In this document: piece by piece, positions 35,396 through 48,134 of the stretch
Position numbering within the stretch: the first letter of the stretch is position 1
How the letters are laid out: every line of letters begins with the position of its first letter
Translations under genes and position numbers: made by a program
The notes under the pieces: generated by a model
The model's input: the letters and a program-made list of their open reading frames with translations, nothing else
What the model was told of the DNA's origin: nothing
The model's database searches: none
Assembly (NCBI GenBank): GCA_948470475.1
Contig: OX419337.1
Location: 31,682,372-31,746,371, forward strand
From: Galaxea fascicularis
Taxonomy: Eukaryota > Cnidaria > Anthozoa > Scleractinia > Euphylliidae
Direction: 5' to 3'
Length of the DNA stretch: 64,000 bases

Positions 35396-35620
35396 TTGAT
35401 ATTAGGGCGCTTTCCATTTGTCAGAACTGGCCAGCAAGACCGGTCACTTTTAAAATGAAATAGGCTTCTTCGGAGAGTTTTTGCTGAAAAGACATTCCTG
35501 CTATGCGTACTATGTAGAAATAAACTGATCTGTTTTGACAGTTCTTATTAATAGTTGAATTCTCTTAACAAATGGACTGGCCTGGCCGTCCAGTTCTGAC
35601 TAATGGTAAGCGTCCGCGCT
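35396..35620. mobile_element. Foldback MITE around CAGAACTGGCC words
   Basis: GCGCTTTCCATTTGTCAGAA, then CTGGCCAG, at 35406-35440 is mirrored by CTGGCC...CCAGTTCTGACTAATGG, then TAAGCGTCC, at about 35578-35612. The arms are imperfect; limits are approximate. Confidence 0.55.
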
Positions 35621-35944
35621 GCATTGGTATCACAGAAAAAACAATGATTCAAATCAGCTACAACTTTTCGTTTTTTAAGCCCTCTATTCGCACCTGCTTT
35701 AGTTACGTATGTAACTGCGATGGAGTTTCTCCAATTTAAAAGGACTGAGACGATGCCGATCAACTTCAAGGTGTTAAACAAGTCTCGTAGTCAAACCAAG
35801 TCTCCCCATTGAAAAAGAAACACAATTAAAGAAAGCTTGGCTTTTAAATTTTCCAGCCCACTGTTGGTAGTGGAAGAAGTGCAAGTCTAACAATAAATTC
35901 CCACAACAGTCATCTTCATGGTGAGATGAGTCGAATTTAAGACG

Positions 35945-38900
35945 TCAAGCAGTGTTTGCTTTTTCATCGGCGGGTTCGACTTTGCCGTTTAAGCTACCCG
36001 AAACATCCTTACGTTTACTATAGTAGCATTTGTCCTTCACTTTACACACTAGCCTTCTCGCATAAAAGTCTCTGTATTCCTCAGGAAGTTCCTCTAGTGC
36101 CTTAATAGCGCGGTTCATGATTTGCATAGCCCTTGTGGCAGGGACTAAATCTTTGTTACCATATGTGTCTTTGTTGTCATAGTAACAAGGATCCAAATGG
36201 CGCCAAAACACATTCACTGCTACTCCAAACTGTAAAGTAATAAAAACAATGCAGGTTAGGGAAAGTTAAAAAAACGTACTAACCGGCAATCTCCTGTTAC
36301 GTTTTCTCACGAAATATAGGTAGCTTTAGTAACGAGGGCAACAAGAGCAACAAGAACGCCACAATAAGAAGACAACAGGTTTAATGTGCGAAAACAATCG
36401 CTCTCCAAGAGCGTTTTACATTTTAGCACGTTTCGTTGTCGTCTTCCGCAAAACAACCCCTGAGGGACCTTAAGCAACGACGACGAAGATGGCAACGAGA
36501 ACGTCACAAAACAATGGAATTAATGAACCAAAACAATACTCTGCACGTGCGTTTTTGGTACATTTCTTTGCCGTCCTCTACAAAACAACAGCGGGAGTGC
36601 GTGGCGGCAAGTTTTTCTTTCGTTTTCGTTGCTTTAAAACCGTTCACAGTAATTTAGGTCCTGGACAGCTCGCATTTTTCACGTTAAACAAATTGTAATA
36701 ATCGCGAAAGGGTTAATCCAGAAGTTACATTTTGAAATGACAGTTTCGTTGCCGTCGCCGTGGACGTTACTAAAGCTCCTTTACTACTCATCAGTATGCA
36801 TTTATGTAAAGAATATCCACGAAGTGCGACGACTAATACCGACAATACACTACATATTTATGAAAAGCTTCAGTCCCGCGTGATTCAAATCCTGTCGCAC
36901 GAACTTCTTGTGCATTTCAAGTATTTAATCAAAATCAATAAAATAGCAACGCAATGTTCTTTTATGCGTGCAGTACCAAAGACAGCCCGTAGGTTAAAAT
37001 TACCAAAATTATTATAATTATAGCTTTTATATTAATCAGTTTACTCGTGTCTGATAGGGAAGCCTTCAGAAGCGTAAAAACAAGCAAATAAGAGTCACAA
37101 GCATTCAGCGTGGATAGAAAATTTTGAGTTGACTCGGCAGCTCCGTAAAATAGGCATGTCAAACATGCCAAAATTTAAAATAACCTTAGAAGGAAAGATT
37201 TAAGGCTTCGAATTATAGCATGACACATTCATGATATAAATTTTTTCCAACTAATACTAAAGCCAGTATTTTTGCCTTATGGATATAGTCATAGCCATGT
37301 GTTCCCCGCCACATTAAGCCTTGGCCAAACTATTGAACAAAGTTGGATCCCACATCCAACACTGTGAATGTTGAGATTGTATCAAAACAATCTCCAATAT
37401 TGCTACACGAAACAAGCTACTGCTGCAAGTTGGCGCTGAGTTTGAAAACATGACGCTAACACGGAAACGAAAAGCGCATGTATCGTTTATGGTAATACAG
37501 TCCGCGTTCAAGCACGCAAATGACACTGTCAAGCGAGGAAAAACTGCCATTTGCATTCATCCCGTTCCTAGTCATTCTCCCCACCCCTAACTCTAAATGC
37601 AACTCCCTGCTGAATGTTTGATCAAAATTAAACTCTATCCAAAACTTGTAACTGAGCAAAAAATGAAGGAACGAACATCATCCAACATGGGCGGCCAAAC
37701 GGTCAAACAACGTTGGATCGAGTAAAGTTAGAACGTTGAATCCAATTTTGTTCGATTGTTTGGCCAGGGCCTTTAATGTACAGGCAAGTACTCCAGAAAT
37801 AAAAATCAACAATGAGGCGAGGCCTAAGAATCAGACGACACTGTAACTTGGCAAAGCATAGTATTAGAGTACCAAAGTAAAGATGTAATAATTAGGTCAC
37901 ACAAACGGTTCTTTCGCAAGGGAGAAGAGAAACTAATGGTCGCAAACAGGTTTCGGCATTTGTTTAACTTTAAAGTATTGCATCATGTTATTCTGTTATA
38001 ATTTGCCCACAGCAAATTATTGGGGGAGGCCATGTTCAAATTCCCTTGACCGGCCTCCTCTTGGCAAAAAAATATTTTTCCCTGACCATTCCCCTTATCC
38101 ACTCCCTCAATTGAGTATTCAAAACTGTGTGCATACATCTATGTGGTTCCTCTTTCTCCTCGCATAAAAATTGGTACCCTCCCCCTATTTGTACAAAATA
38201 ATCACCCGTCCCTGACATGCGACTTTGTCTCACCTGCAATGACATGACATTGTGAAACCACATGGCTGGGATGAACAGGACATCACCAGGCTCCATAAAA
38301 CACTCATACGGAGTGGCTTCAGCAAATTTCGGATATCTGGACAGGTCAGGATTATCAATGTCTAAAACTTCAGATTTGTCACCATTTAAGTACAGTTTGG
38401 TGGCATCTCTTGGACTAAACAGTACAACACGTTTTCGCCCGTTCACCTGGATCAGAAGATTATCCATAATCTGCATGTAAACGAAAAACAATGCATGGGA
38501 AAAACAACTCACGTTATCAGAAGATTCACACGTGAAATTAGATTTCATTCAGGGTTGTCAAAGAGCGTCGCTGACCAGCGATATCGACGGCTTCTTTCGT
38601 AGGTTCGCCAGTAAAAAGAGGAAATGTAGGTGGGGGGGGGGGAGGGGAACGGTGTTGTTATCCCCTCAGTGACACCCACTCTCCTAGATTCTCCTTCTAC
38701 TTAAAATCTTTTTGACAATCCTGTTTCATTTGCATCAATTAAAATAATTTCAAATGATTTCATGGAACATTTTTCATAATTATAATTAATTAACAAGGTG
38801 ATCCAGAATAATATTGCTGCCAAAATTTGAAACTGCAACTTCACGAGCATTTTGCTTGTATTTGTCTTAAAATTTGCTATTGCGTTTTACTGTACTTTCT

Positions 38901-41900
38901 GGTTTTTATTTCGTTAATGTTTACTACTCGCGAGTACTTTCACAGTTCTTGCCTACTGCTTCTCGCCATCCGGTAACATTTTAAAGAAACTTTTTTTATT
39001 CTAGTTACTATTCCTTTTTTAATTCGAAAAGAATTTTTTATCATCACAATTTTAAAGATTTGCAATTTTGTATATGTTATTGATCAAAGTTTTCGAAACG
39101 TTTAATGCATTAATACTTTTTAGCATGAGCCGCAAAATTATACAGCGTTTATTGGATACCATATTTTATCACCTTTCTGTATTTGTTTTCTAATAATAAT
39201 TGTTTGTACTACTACTAGCATTCCTCAACTGAAATAACCCGTATTAGCGTGAGAAGCATTAGTGTTAGGTAGCATTATTCTGAATAAATATATTTTAAAC
39301 TTAAAATTGAGATCATAGGAAAAGCGTGGAGTGCTTGGCATGTTGATTGTCTAAATCGATTGTCTATGAACGCTTACCCTACGAATTCATAAAGGTTTTC
39401 AACTGACGAGTGCTCACATTAAGGCCCCGTATATATGAAGAACAGTTGTCCCGGGTAAGAGGGTCACCCTCCCAGCCAAGTCCACTATTGTGAGCGCTTA
39501 TAACCAAGAGCTGGCCAAGAGCTGGCCGTCTCAGGTTTGATCAACAGAAGACTGATCCAAAGTAGTTTTCGGTAGCATATTTCGCAGCCACGATTTGTCG
39601 AACTTTTCATATAATGTCACTTTGTCGGCGTTGAAGTCGGAGGCATTGAACTCACAGAGGCTTTTCTATTCCTTCAAGCAGTGAATAATCGACTCTACCA
39701 GAACAGGGCTCTAAGACCACTTCTTTCCCAAGCCAGACGAGCTGTGTTGACGCCATTTTTCTTGACCGAGTTGACTCGGCTGGGCGACCCAAAGTTTTTA
39801 TATGGAGAAATGTTAACCAGGTTAGGAGGGTGATTAGCATCGTCAAAGGGTGACCCGGTTGGGCGGGTCACCCTTCTAGCCGAGCCAACGTTTTTGTTTC
39901 TCATGAAAACGCTTAGCCAAGCTCGGGCAGGTGAGTGATCCTTCTACCCGGGACAAGTTTTCTCTATATAAACGGGGCTTAATTCTTAACCAACACGGCT
40001 GTTTTTATTGTTTTTATTTTTAATATTGTGTGACTCAAAATGTCACAACATCTGTCACACTTACATCATAGTGAGTCCAAAGCTGTCCATTAGCAGAGCT
40101 GATTCGAAACACACTGGAAAAGAACCTGTCCTCAGGATACAGCTTGGGGATATTGATGTCTTCAGCCAAGGTGGGAAACTGTACCGTTATATCTGATATG
40201 TCCTGAAGAAAAAGAGAAAAAGAAAACAGCAACAACTTCATTTATCTTCAAATACAAAAGTTGGGTTACCGGTAGTTTGCCCCGCAAATAGCTGAGAAGC
40301 TAGTTGTGGCGGGCCAAGACAAATACATGAACAACTCAAATGAGTACCTTAAAGAAACAAAAACCTTGAATTAAAAACAAGCCTTGCAGATTGGAACTTC
40401 AAAAAAATAAATTAAACGAAGATCTAGTTAACACAGCGCTTACTGACATACAATGTATTAAAATAGAGACAAAAAGAAATTAAAGTATTACAAACAGCAA
40501 TGTAACCTGTACTCAGTTCTGGCGAACTTAAATCTTGGGCAAGTTTAGTGTTGCAATCTTAAAACTAGTACATATAGCAGATTAATCTAATATACTGGCT
40601 TGGACACTTAACCATGTTAGCCCTTTTAAGAAGAGCCCAGCTTGAGCCTCTTGCCATTCAATTCCACTTGTTTCTTTGAAATGTTGTTCGTAATAGAAAG
40701 GACAGTGTTTGACTCATTGGTGGACTTGATGGTCCAAAAAAGTGAAAATAGCGAGCAGAAAGCAGGCAGAATGGTAAAGAGTGAACTTGTTGTGGTCACT
40801 TCGTTTTACCTTGGAAAAGAAAAGGGTTTAGAAGACATTTTATAACCACTACTGTTAACACATGTATAGATCGTTTTCACATGACGTCACGGCAGCCGTG
40901 TTGGTGCACAAAAACAAATAAATGGCAGTCATGTTGGTGCACAAGGCGAACCCTCTGGTAATTGAACTCTATTTTTATGCAAATACTTTCTTTTGTTTCA
41001 TTAAACCAATATGGCCCCTGGTCACGTGACTGAAAACGAGCTATATGACAATTGATTAATTCAAATGGCATTCCCCAGACTTGGTGGCCAGGAAATGCTG
41101 GACTTTGCAGACCCAAATTCAAAATTGAAAACAATGCTTATGCTTATCCAATGCTTATTCGACTTGGTGGGGGCGAAGGCGGGGGTTGGGGAGGGATTTG
41201 AAAAACAGTGCATACCTCTAGAAAGTCCTGTCTATGCCCCTGCTAAGCTTTCATCATCAGTTCTTCTGTCAACTCTAAGGGGTGAATAAGGCCTCTTATG
41301 CAGTTCCATGACCTTACAGCAGTTCTGGGGACAGGTGGTTAGCCCATTGCCCAGCTTCCCACCCAACCCCGAGATGTGTGATAGGAAAGACCGAAGCACC
41401 AAAAAAGATTTTCTCTACTCTTTGTGACAAGTGTGTGGGGTCTTTTCTCTTCAGATTTTTAGGAAGTGATTCACATGCTGAGGTGAAGAAGACACCATGT
41501 CTATGACCTGAAGAGTACAAGCTTATTGAACATTTCTTTTTAGACTTGGTAGTTGTGTACTTAACATACCTTTCTGGGATCATCTCCAAGGGACCTCAGG
41601 TAATATGTTTCCTCCTATAACAAAATAATGGTATATTTTAAATATACTATGAGATTGAAATTGTGACAAAACTGACCAATAAATCAAAATCAAATTGTTG
41701 GCAAAACATGATATTTCTATATACTATTTTTCATTTGTTAACAATTATTGCAAATGGTTCCTACAAAGAACAAACATAATGGACACCAATGGAAACAAGC
41801 TGTCTCAAAGGATTGCTTCTATACCACAGCATGTGACAACAGATACACTTTAGAACAGCACCTCATCAGTTAACACTGACAATAATCTGGAAATGACTGC

Positions 41901-43964
41901 TGTCAAATTATTGGTGAACAATAATTTATTACAACCAGATACATACATACATACATGCACTTGAATTTGGATTTAAGAGCAACAAACTAACTTGCTAATA
42001 TCTTCAATTATTGTACAGTAAAGCAAGATGTATACTATGACAGACCACAGCACCAGGAACTACAAAGAGGGAATTTCCCTTTTTGCACTAGGAATAGAAA
42101 GAGTGCCAGCATCTGTCAACCATGCCATCATGTTAAGAGCAGTGAGTATGTGTTGCATTTAGAAAGATAATATAGAAAATCAACTGATTCTAATCCATTC
42201 ACCCAAAATTCTTTACACACTTTGTAAATTAACTTGTATTAAGTAGTGTATTTATTGACAAAAATATTTCATATATTTACCTATTTATATATTCTTATAT
42301 TTACCTTATATTTTTTTATTACCTACCGGGCAAAGAAAATATTTATCATGGACATCCTCACTAGCACGTTTTACAAACTGGCAGAATGGAAGGGTCCTAC
42401 ATGTAATAAACAAGGTGCTCTGTAAGCATTTACTCTGAATACCTTGTTTTTAAGAAGGTTTAGAAGCCAAATGTCAGGATTTAGGACCTTAAATTAGAAC
42501 TGACTTCCTACTGACCTCATCTAAAATCCGCTGGAAATATATAAAAAAGAAAAGCTTTTCAGGGACGATGAAACAAAGGATGACTGAGCCTGAGTTGAAT
42601 CAGGTACTTAACCCAGAACAACACCAGATGGTGGCCAGAGTGGGATTTCAATGAAACCAGCATGATTGCATTGAAATCTGGCACCCAAAACCACTTGGCC
42701 ACCCTGCCCACTCAGTCCACTAGACAAAAATGCATAATTATTATGACAAGTGCTGATGTATGCATACATGTTTTAGTATCAATTACTTCTAGGTCAACAA
42801 AAAGTTAAAGGCTGGACTATCTATGATTGCCATAACTAATTGCCACAATTAGAGAGAACGTCATCATTTATCTACCAATGCCTCTGATGTCAGGCAATTA
42901 ATTGATTGGTGTTGGAAATCAACCAAAATCTAAGCCTAAAAATTGAGTGAGTGTTGATTTTCATTGATTATTACTGATATTGTTACGTAATTGATGTAAG
43001 TTATTTTACCCTTAATAAAATGATTCAATTGTATCTAGATCGTTCTACAACGTACATGTAAATAATTATAAATGCAGATAAATGCGATTTAGCTAAGTTA
43101 ACGACAAAGAGATGGCCTGCCATTTGAGTGTTAGCAGTCATGCGCAGAGAGCATTCATTGCATTGTAGTGTGTTCTTCAGTGCAATGTAGCATGGCACAT
43201 TTTTGTGGTTCTTTGGCTACATTCAATCTTCTCCTACCCACCCCTCCCCCCTTATCTCTCTTTTCCACTGTTAACACAGTATGTTGGGTGCCTGGATGTC
43301 TCTGTGTGGGGCTCATGGCTGTGTTGTGGGGATTGCTAACTATGGGAGTATTTTTTTGGTCACAGTCAAGGTCCCTGGCACCCATCATCCATACAGCTTG
43401 GTGCAGTTTTTAATTGATACTATCGTTTAATTTTAGTATTCTTCAGATTGCTCTCTACTTTAAGATGGAAGTGACAGACATTGTTGAAGCAGCAACGATG
43501 AAGGTCAGTGGTGCAAAAGAAAACATCTCCAGGTTTCAAATCTCCAAATGATGGCATCTATGTTCTACCTTTAAACATTTCAATGGCACAGTTGCATAAC
43601 AATGTGTTGAAAACTAAAAATCATCCGTCAAAATGAGTACAACCCTTGTTTCGATCACCCCCCTGCCTACCCCTCCACACTTTTATCAGTTGATCGTAAA
43701 CAAAAGTAACAGTATCCAACAGACTTACTTGTAAGTAAAGTTTTTATGAATGAAATCCATTTTTCCTGTAGAACACACATGAACTTTTACCGATCTTTCG
43801 CCACCGCACTGCGCTAAATAATCCGAAGTCCACTTCTCAGTGGCGCTTCCTATGTCGAGTCCTCTTAAAATTGCTGGCTTGCGCTTGAAAGAAATTTCAG
43901 CTTCGAATATTTCTTTAGTTACACAACGATAAACCTCAACATGTTCCTTCCCACAAAATGACAT
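35945..43964 (-). CDS. TYW5: tRNA wybutosine-synthesizing protein 5 (JmjC hydroxylase)
   Basis: Six exons on the minus strand: 43964-43729, 42396-42327, 41614-41570, 40202-40065, 38470-38234 and 36229-35945, all with GT/AG borders. They sum to 1011 nt, 336 residues plus stop; the human protein is slightly shorter. Exon 1 gives [12 protein letters not shown] and KWTSDYL; exon 2 [12 protein letters not shown]; exon 3 [12 protein letters not shown]; exon 4 [12 protein letters not shown] and WTHYD; exon 5 [17 protein letters not shown] and MWFHNVMSL; the last exon [15 protein letters not shown] and [13 protein letters not shown]. The iron ligands of the JmjC fold are all present: H161, D163 and H236. 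Known role: Fe(II)/2-oxoglutarate hydroxylation of the wybutosine precursor at position 37 of phenylalanine tRNA. The locus looks intact. Its introns hold several MITEs and a SINE. Confidence 0.93.
36319..36779. mobile_element. 461-bp MITE in the last TYW5 intron
   Basis: GGTAGCTTTAGTAACG at the left and CGTTACTAAAGCTCC at the right are inverse repeats. Inside, AACGACGACG/GGCAACGAGAACGTC-type words repeat. No ORF accepted. Confidence 0.7.
37311..37779. mobile_element. 469-bp MITE in the last TYW5 intron
   Basis: ACATTAAGCCTTGGCCAAAC at the left is mirrored by GTTTGGCCAGGGCCTTTAAT at the right. Inner TTGAACAAAGTTGGATCC pairs with TTGAATCCAA...TTCGA words. Confidence 0.7.
39423..39978. mobile_element. 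556-bp MITE flanked by TTAA in TYW5 intron 4
   Basis: GGCCCCGTATATATGAAGAA...GTTGTCCCGGGTA is mirrored by TACCCGGGACAAGTTTTCTC, then TATATAAACGGGGC. TTAA occurs directly at both ends (39419-39422, 39979-39982), a possible target duplication. GGGTCACCC-type words repeat inside. Confidence 0.75.
40872..41038. mobile_element. 167-bp MITE, family shared with 57534-57666
   Basis: The ends CGTTTTCACATGACGTCA and TCACGTGACTGAAAACG are inverse. Internal TTTTTATGCAAATA and GTGTTGGTG match the complement of the copy at 57534. It lies in TYW5 intron 3. Confidence 0.8.
42548..42716 (-). repeat. tRNA-derived SINE
   Basis: On the minus strand it begins CTGAGTGGGCAGGGTGGCCA and has an A-box-like GTGGCCAAGTGG (42702-42691). 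About 35 nt on is a B-box-like GGTTTCATTGAAATCCC (42658-42642), then a non-tRNA tail. The head is leucine/serine-tRNA-like. It lies in TYW5 intron 2, next to exon 2. Confidence 0.6.
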
Positions 43965-45765
43965 TTTCTTCGACAGTTTTCAAACGGATAGCGGATCATG
44001 GGTCCGCCATGGATATTTCATTCCTCTGTTTTTAAATCAAGCGGAGGAATGAGTACCAGGCTCTTCCCGCCAGCAAGTAATCTTTAGTGCGTGACATGCA
44101 AACCTACCAGTCGCTTCAAAGTCAGTCGGGCAGGCCGCTTCAGTCATGCAAGCGGACCAACCAGCCGAGGGGTCGCCTGGGTGATAGTTACGAGAGAAAA
44201 TGTCACATCACTGGGGAGGAGAGGGTGCTTTTTGTAGGTGTACCGCTATTTCTTGCTCCCCAACCCCCTCCCCTTTTACGCATGCCACGCAACAGACCTC
44301 AAGGGACTGCTAGCAGCCAGGTCCGCCCCTTGGGGGTATGGGCTGAGTAGAAGGTACTTCCTGATTACAACGTCCGTCGCTGGCTACAGCTGAAACGACT
44401 TCTGAAGAGCTCTATGTAACATTGGCATTCCATATTCTCGGTTTATAAAATAGCCAGAAAGGTATGTATTTCGCCTGACTTTTATTGCATTATCGATAAT
44501 GGTTTTCATGAGCTGTCCTTCGATCCCTCTGCGAAGTCGACGAATTCGAACTACTTGATCAAATTGATCGGTTTCTGTGTTTGTTTCAGGAGAATATCCG
44601 GTCTTCAGGTCCTTAATTTTGCCTTCTTGTTAGCTGATCGAAAATTCATTAGCAACATCTCCGCACTGACTAATCTTTAATTACTTGAAGTAAAGGACAG
44701 CGCGTTTAGAAAAGGTACGTTAAGGGAATGTTTAAACATTACGTTCATTGTGAGTGTGAAAGTGAAAGTTAATTAACAGCAACAATCTTTTGACCGTAAG
44801 CAATGATAGGAAAATCTGTATCGAAAATGGCCTTTTGCGGCAGTTGTTTTCAACAGGATACTAAATTTCTTCGCTGCCAACTAGCTTTCCAAACTGGAAC
44901 AACACCAGAAGCGTAGGAGCAAGTAGTAATTTTAGACTTCTAAACTGAAACCGGAAATCGAAAGTGAAATCACGCGCCAGACGAATTCCTTGTTTGCTTG
45001 TGGAGATTTATGGCGACTTCGTTCACCTTCAGCCCGAGATCATCAAGGAAACTCAACAGAACGTTTTGCTGTAACGGAAACCCCAACGTAACTGTATGTA
45101 AAAAATACTAGAGCAAATTTTCGGGATCGGTGGATACTGCGGATCGATGGATTTGCATACCCCTATCTACACCCCTTAAACTGATAAACTAGCTTTTAAT
45201 TTTTGTTGCGTTCGTGAAAACGCAGACATATGTTGTAAAATGTGTTTGTAATTTCGGTTGCTAAATTGTCGTCTGGCTGTAATAATCAACTTTCCAAATA
45301 AACCTCTGTGAAACATTTATTTAGCAATCAGAAAGTCTAAATCCATCAGGTTTTCAAGGGCATTCAGAAAATTTGAATCCTCTTTTTAATTTTTAAAGCG
45401 CTCAGAATTATGAATTCTCGTGCTAAGCTTCAAATGGCATTTAGAATTACTGAATTAAGATATATCATACTGCTAGAAAGTCATGGTGTGTGCTTCCAGG
45501 TCTCTATGTGCAACTACGTTTGTGAAGTGAATAGTTGATCGGACGGACAAAGTTTTGTCCATGATTCCGAGTAAAAAGAGAAACAGAGGAGTCATTCCTA
45601 CCATTGTTGGGAGTTCGGTTTTAACTTCAGCATAAACAGCAATAGTTTTTCCGACCTGCACAGAAATTTGAGATACCGCTACTTACTACGTGCTAATTGA
45701 TTCTTCGATATAAATAGTTGTTATTTAGAGACTGAGGCATTTTCGTAGTAAATTTCTGTATTTAC
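43965..45765. other. Region upstream of TYW5, no supported gene
   Basis: It should include the TYW5 promoter; no TATA box is obvious near 43964. A 62-residue ORF at 45473-45661 (minus) has a near-consensus acceptor just before it, but no family I recognise. Confidence 0.4.
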
Positions 45766-45768
45766 TAA

Positions 45769-46220
45769 GGGCCCGATTACATGGCGAATTTCAGCCCGGG
45801 CTGAAATTTCAGCCCAGTCAACCGGGCTGAAATTTTGTTGCGATTACATGATGAACTTCAGCCCGGGCTGAAATATTAGTCTCGGCACCAAATATGAAAT
45901 TTGGCGCGAAGAGTCTCGGGAAAATCAGGCAGCCATGTTATTTCCTGCTTTTCAGCCCGGGCTGAAATTTCTTTTCGATTACATGAGATTTTTTCAGCCC
46001 GGGGCGCAGTTCAGCCCGGGCTGAAAATCCTAGCCCGGTTAGGTCAAACCGGGCTAGGATTTTCAGCCCGGGCTGAATTTCGCCCCGGGCTGAAAAAATC
46101 TCCATGTAATCGACGATTTGATTTTCAGAGGATTTGTTTCAGAAGCCGGGATGAAATTTCAGCCCGGTTGACCGGGCTGAAATTTCAGCCCGGGCTGAAA
46201 TTCGCCATGTAATCGGGCCC
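45769..46220. mobile_element. 452-bp MITE of CAGCCCGGGCTG palindromes, TAA duplication
   Basis: GGGCCCGATTACATGGCGAA at the left is mirrored by TTCGCCATGTAATCGGGCCC at the right. TAA directly flanks both ends (45766-45768, 46221-46223). The arms are stacked copies of TTTCAGCCCGGGCTGAAA. A TAA duplication and short TIRs suit PIF/Harbinger-type elements. ORFs inside it are artefacts of the repeat. Confidence 0.85.
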
Positions 46221-46223
46221 TAA

Positions 46224-47271
46224 GAAATCTTCGAAAACTTCATGACACTTTTTAGTTTGGAGCGCGTTTGTTGTTGAAAAACATTAATGACGTCAAACCG
46301 GAATAATTCGATATCGGCCTGGAGGTATGACAGTTTACACAAAAAAGAATTGTTCCTTGTTTCGAAAACAACTGAGTGGGGGGCAAAAGGTTGACTTGAT
46401 TTTGCATAGAGTACGCTTTCCTCATGAAAATACGACGCCACATGGAATAAAGTGTAAAATCCTGTCACGTAACTGACCAGACCAATGAAATAAGAGTTAC
46501 ATTGGGCTTTTATACCAGCAGTTTTCATCGGAATCATCCTGCATGGGCGAGATGATAGAAAAAATAAGTGTGCTACATACTCACCATATTAGACACACCA
46601 GTGGAATACTTAACGAAAGATCAACAGAATGCTGGTGTCACAATTTGTTGGTTGACTGTGTCAGTTTTGAAATCAACATTGACTGGTGGAAAGGGGGAGG
46701 TGGGGGGGGGGGGAACTTGACGAGTATGGTAGGTTAGTTTTGATATCAGTTTGCTTTGTATCAAAACAGATATTTTCACTCAAAAGCAATAAGATCTTAA
46801 AACTGCATCCTCTGCCGCGGCTTCTGCGGCTTCAATGTACCAACGGAGTTGAAACGCCAAATTCCCGCTCAGAAGTATGTAATGTCAAGCAGTAACAGTG
46901 CAGGAAAACGGTGCTTACGTGCTTTCGTGCTATCCTATTTTTAAGCAGACGGTGGACATCCCATAATCTGCGAAGCATTCACTGCCAGACGGAACTAATT
47001 GAATCGTTCGCACCTTAAACCTTTCTTAGCTTAGAGGGCTTGCAGCTCGAAGGCGGATTAAAATTTGACATTTGGTTACGTCTCAGGATTCCAACAGAAG
47101 GTTCAAAAGTCTGAACTTTATTTCCTTGATGTTTAGATAGTAATGTCTTCTGTTATGTGTGAATGCACAAGAAACCAAACATACTGTATTTAAAATCGAG
47201 GCGATCAAAAACATAACGCAACGCCACGAAGCGGTGTGTAGGAAACGGATACTTTCACGATTGCAATAGTT
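46224..47271. other. Intergenic, no supported gene
   Basis: Short ORFs and a G-rich run near 46690-46712 only. Confidence 0.4.
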
Positions 47272-47497
47272 CATTTTACAGTTGTGTGCTTAGTTACCTG
47301 GCCATGAATGCAAGCGAGGCTGGAGGTGACCTTGTTTTGATACAGACCTCTATGCTTTCTCATGTAAATGCCGACTAGTTAGCATAAGAACAACCTGATT
47401 TGCATAATAAAAGCAGTGAGGTCTGTATCAAAACAAGGTCAACTCCAACCTCGCTACCATTCAGAGGCCAGGTCACTAAGCAGACAATTGTAAAATG
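47272..47497. mobile_element. 226-bp MITE
   Basis: CATTTTACAGTTGTGTGCTT is mirrored by AAGCAGACAATTGTAAAATG. Inner GGTGACCTTGTTTTGATACA pairs with TGTATCAAAACAAGGTCA. AT-rich core. Confidence 0.85.
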
Positions 47498-48134
47498 GTG
47501 TATTGGACATAGAACTCTTATAGAAAGAGAGCCAACAAAATTAGTCATCTTGGTTATTTATAAAGCAGTGTACTATATGTTGATGTTTTTTTTTTAATGT
47601 AATTATGCACGTGGATGACGCATAAAGTTCTAAAGCCCCTGCATATCGAAGGCCCAGCAAAGCAGCGACATTTTACTGGATGCAGTCGCACAAAAACCCA
47701 AACCAGGCCAAAGCTACCTCAAACTGACGAAGACTCTGCTCTTGTTGTAAGATTTACCCGAAACAGGGCCAATCCATACTGGTGTGGGTAATATATAGGA
47801 CGTTAAGGATGACGGAATGGCATGTGGTATAACTTTCTGAATGACATGCACAGAGTCATCGTGTTTATACTTGCTAGTGTTAGTCATCGTGTTTGTCGCC
47901 CCTTGGGGGAGGGGGATGGAGAGCACTGCCTTTAAGTATATTGGCATGTGCCGCCCCAAAGGGTATGGCTTTTGAGCCGTTTTGGTCTAATTTTGACCAT
48001 CACGGTATTAAAGTAATCGGGTACGGTTTTGAAGAGAACCACGACCGCGTCAACGTACTTGTCTTTTCAACTCCAAGTTAGAATAGTACAGAAGGAGAAG
48101 TAACCAAAATGTATCATTAGAGGTGAATATTACC
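47498..48134. other. Intergenic, no supported gene
   Basis: Nothing recognised. Confidence 0.4.

Noticed and set aside
41700..42200. Alternative TYW5 exon 2 near 41790-41820 (NPLRQLV reading)
   Set aside because: No splice sites, and the continuation does not match; the block at 42327-42396 fits phase and family sequence exactly.
45473..45661. 62-residue minus-strand ORF preceded by a CAG acceptor
   Set aside because: Looks exon-like, but I recognise no domain and no partner exon was found; kept only as a remark.
45901..46212. 103-residue plus-strand ORF with repeated GLKFQPGLK-like units
   Set aside because: It lies wholly inside the palindromic MITE, and the repeats come from CAGCCCGGGCTG words.
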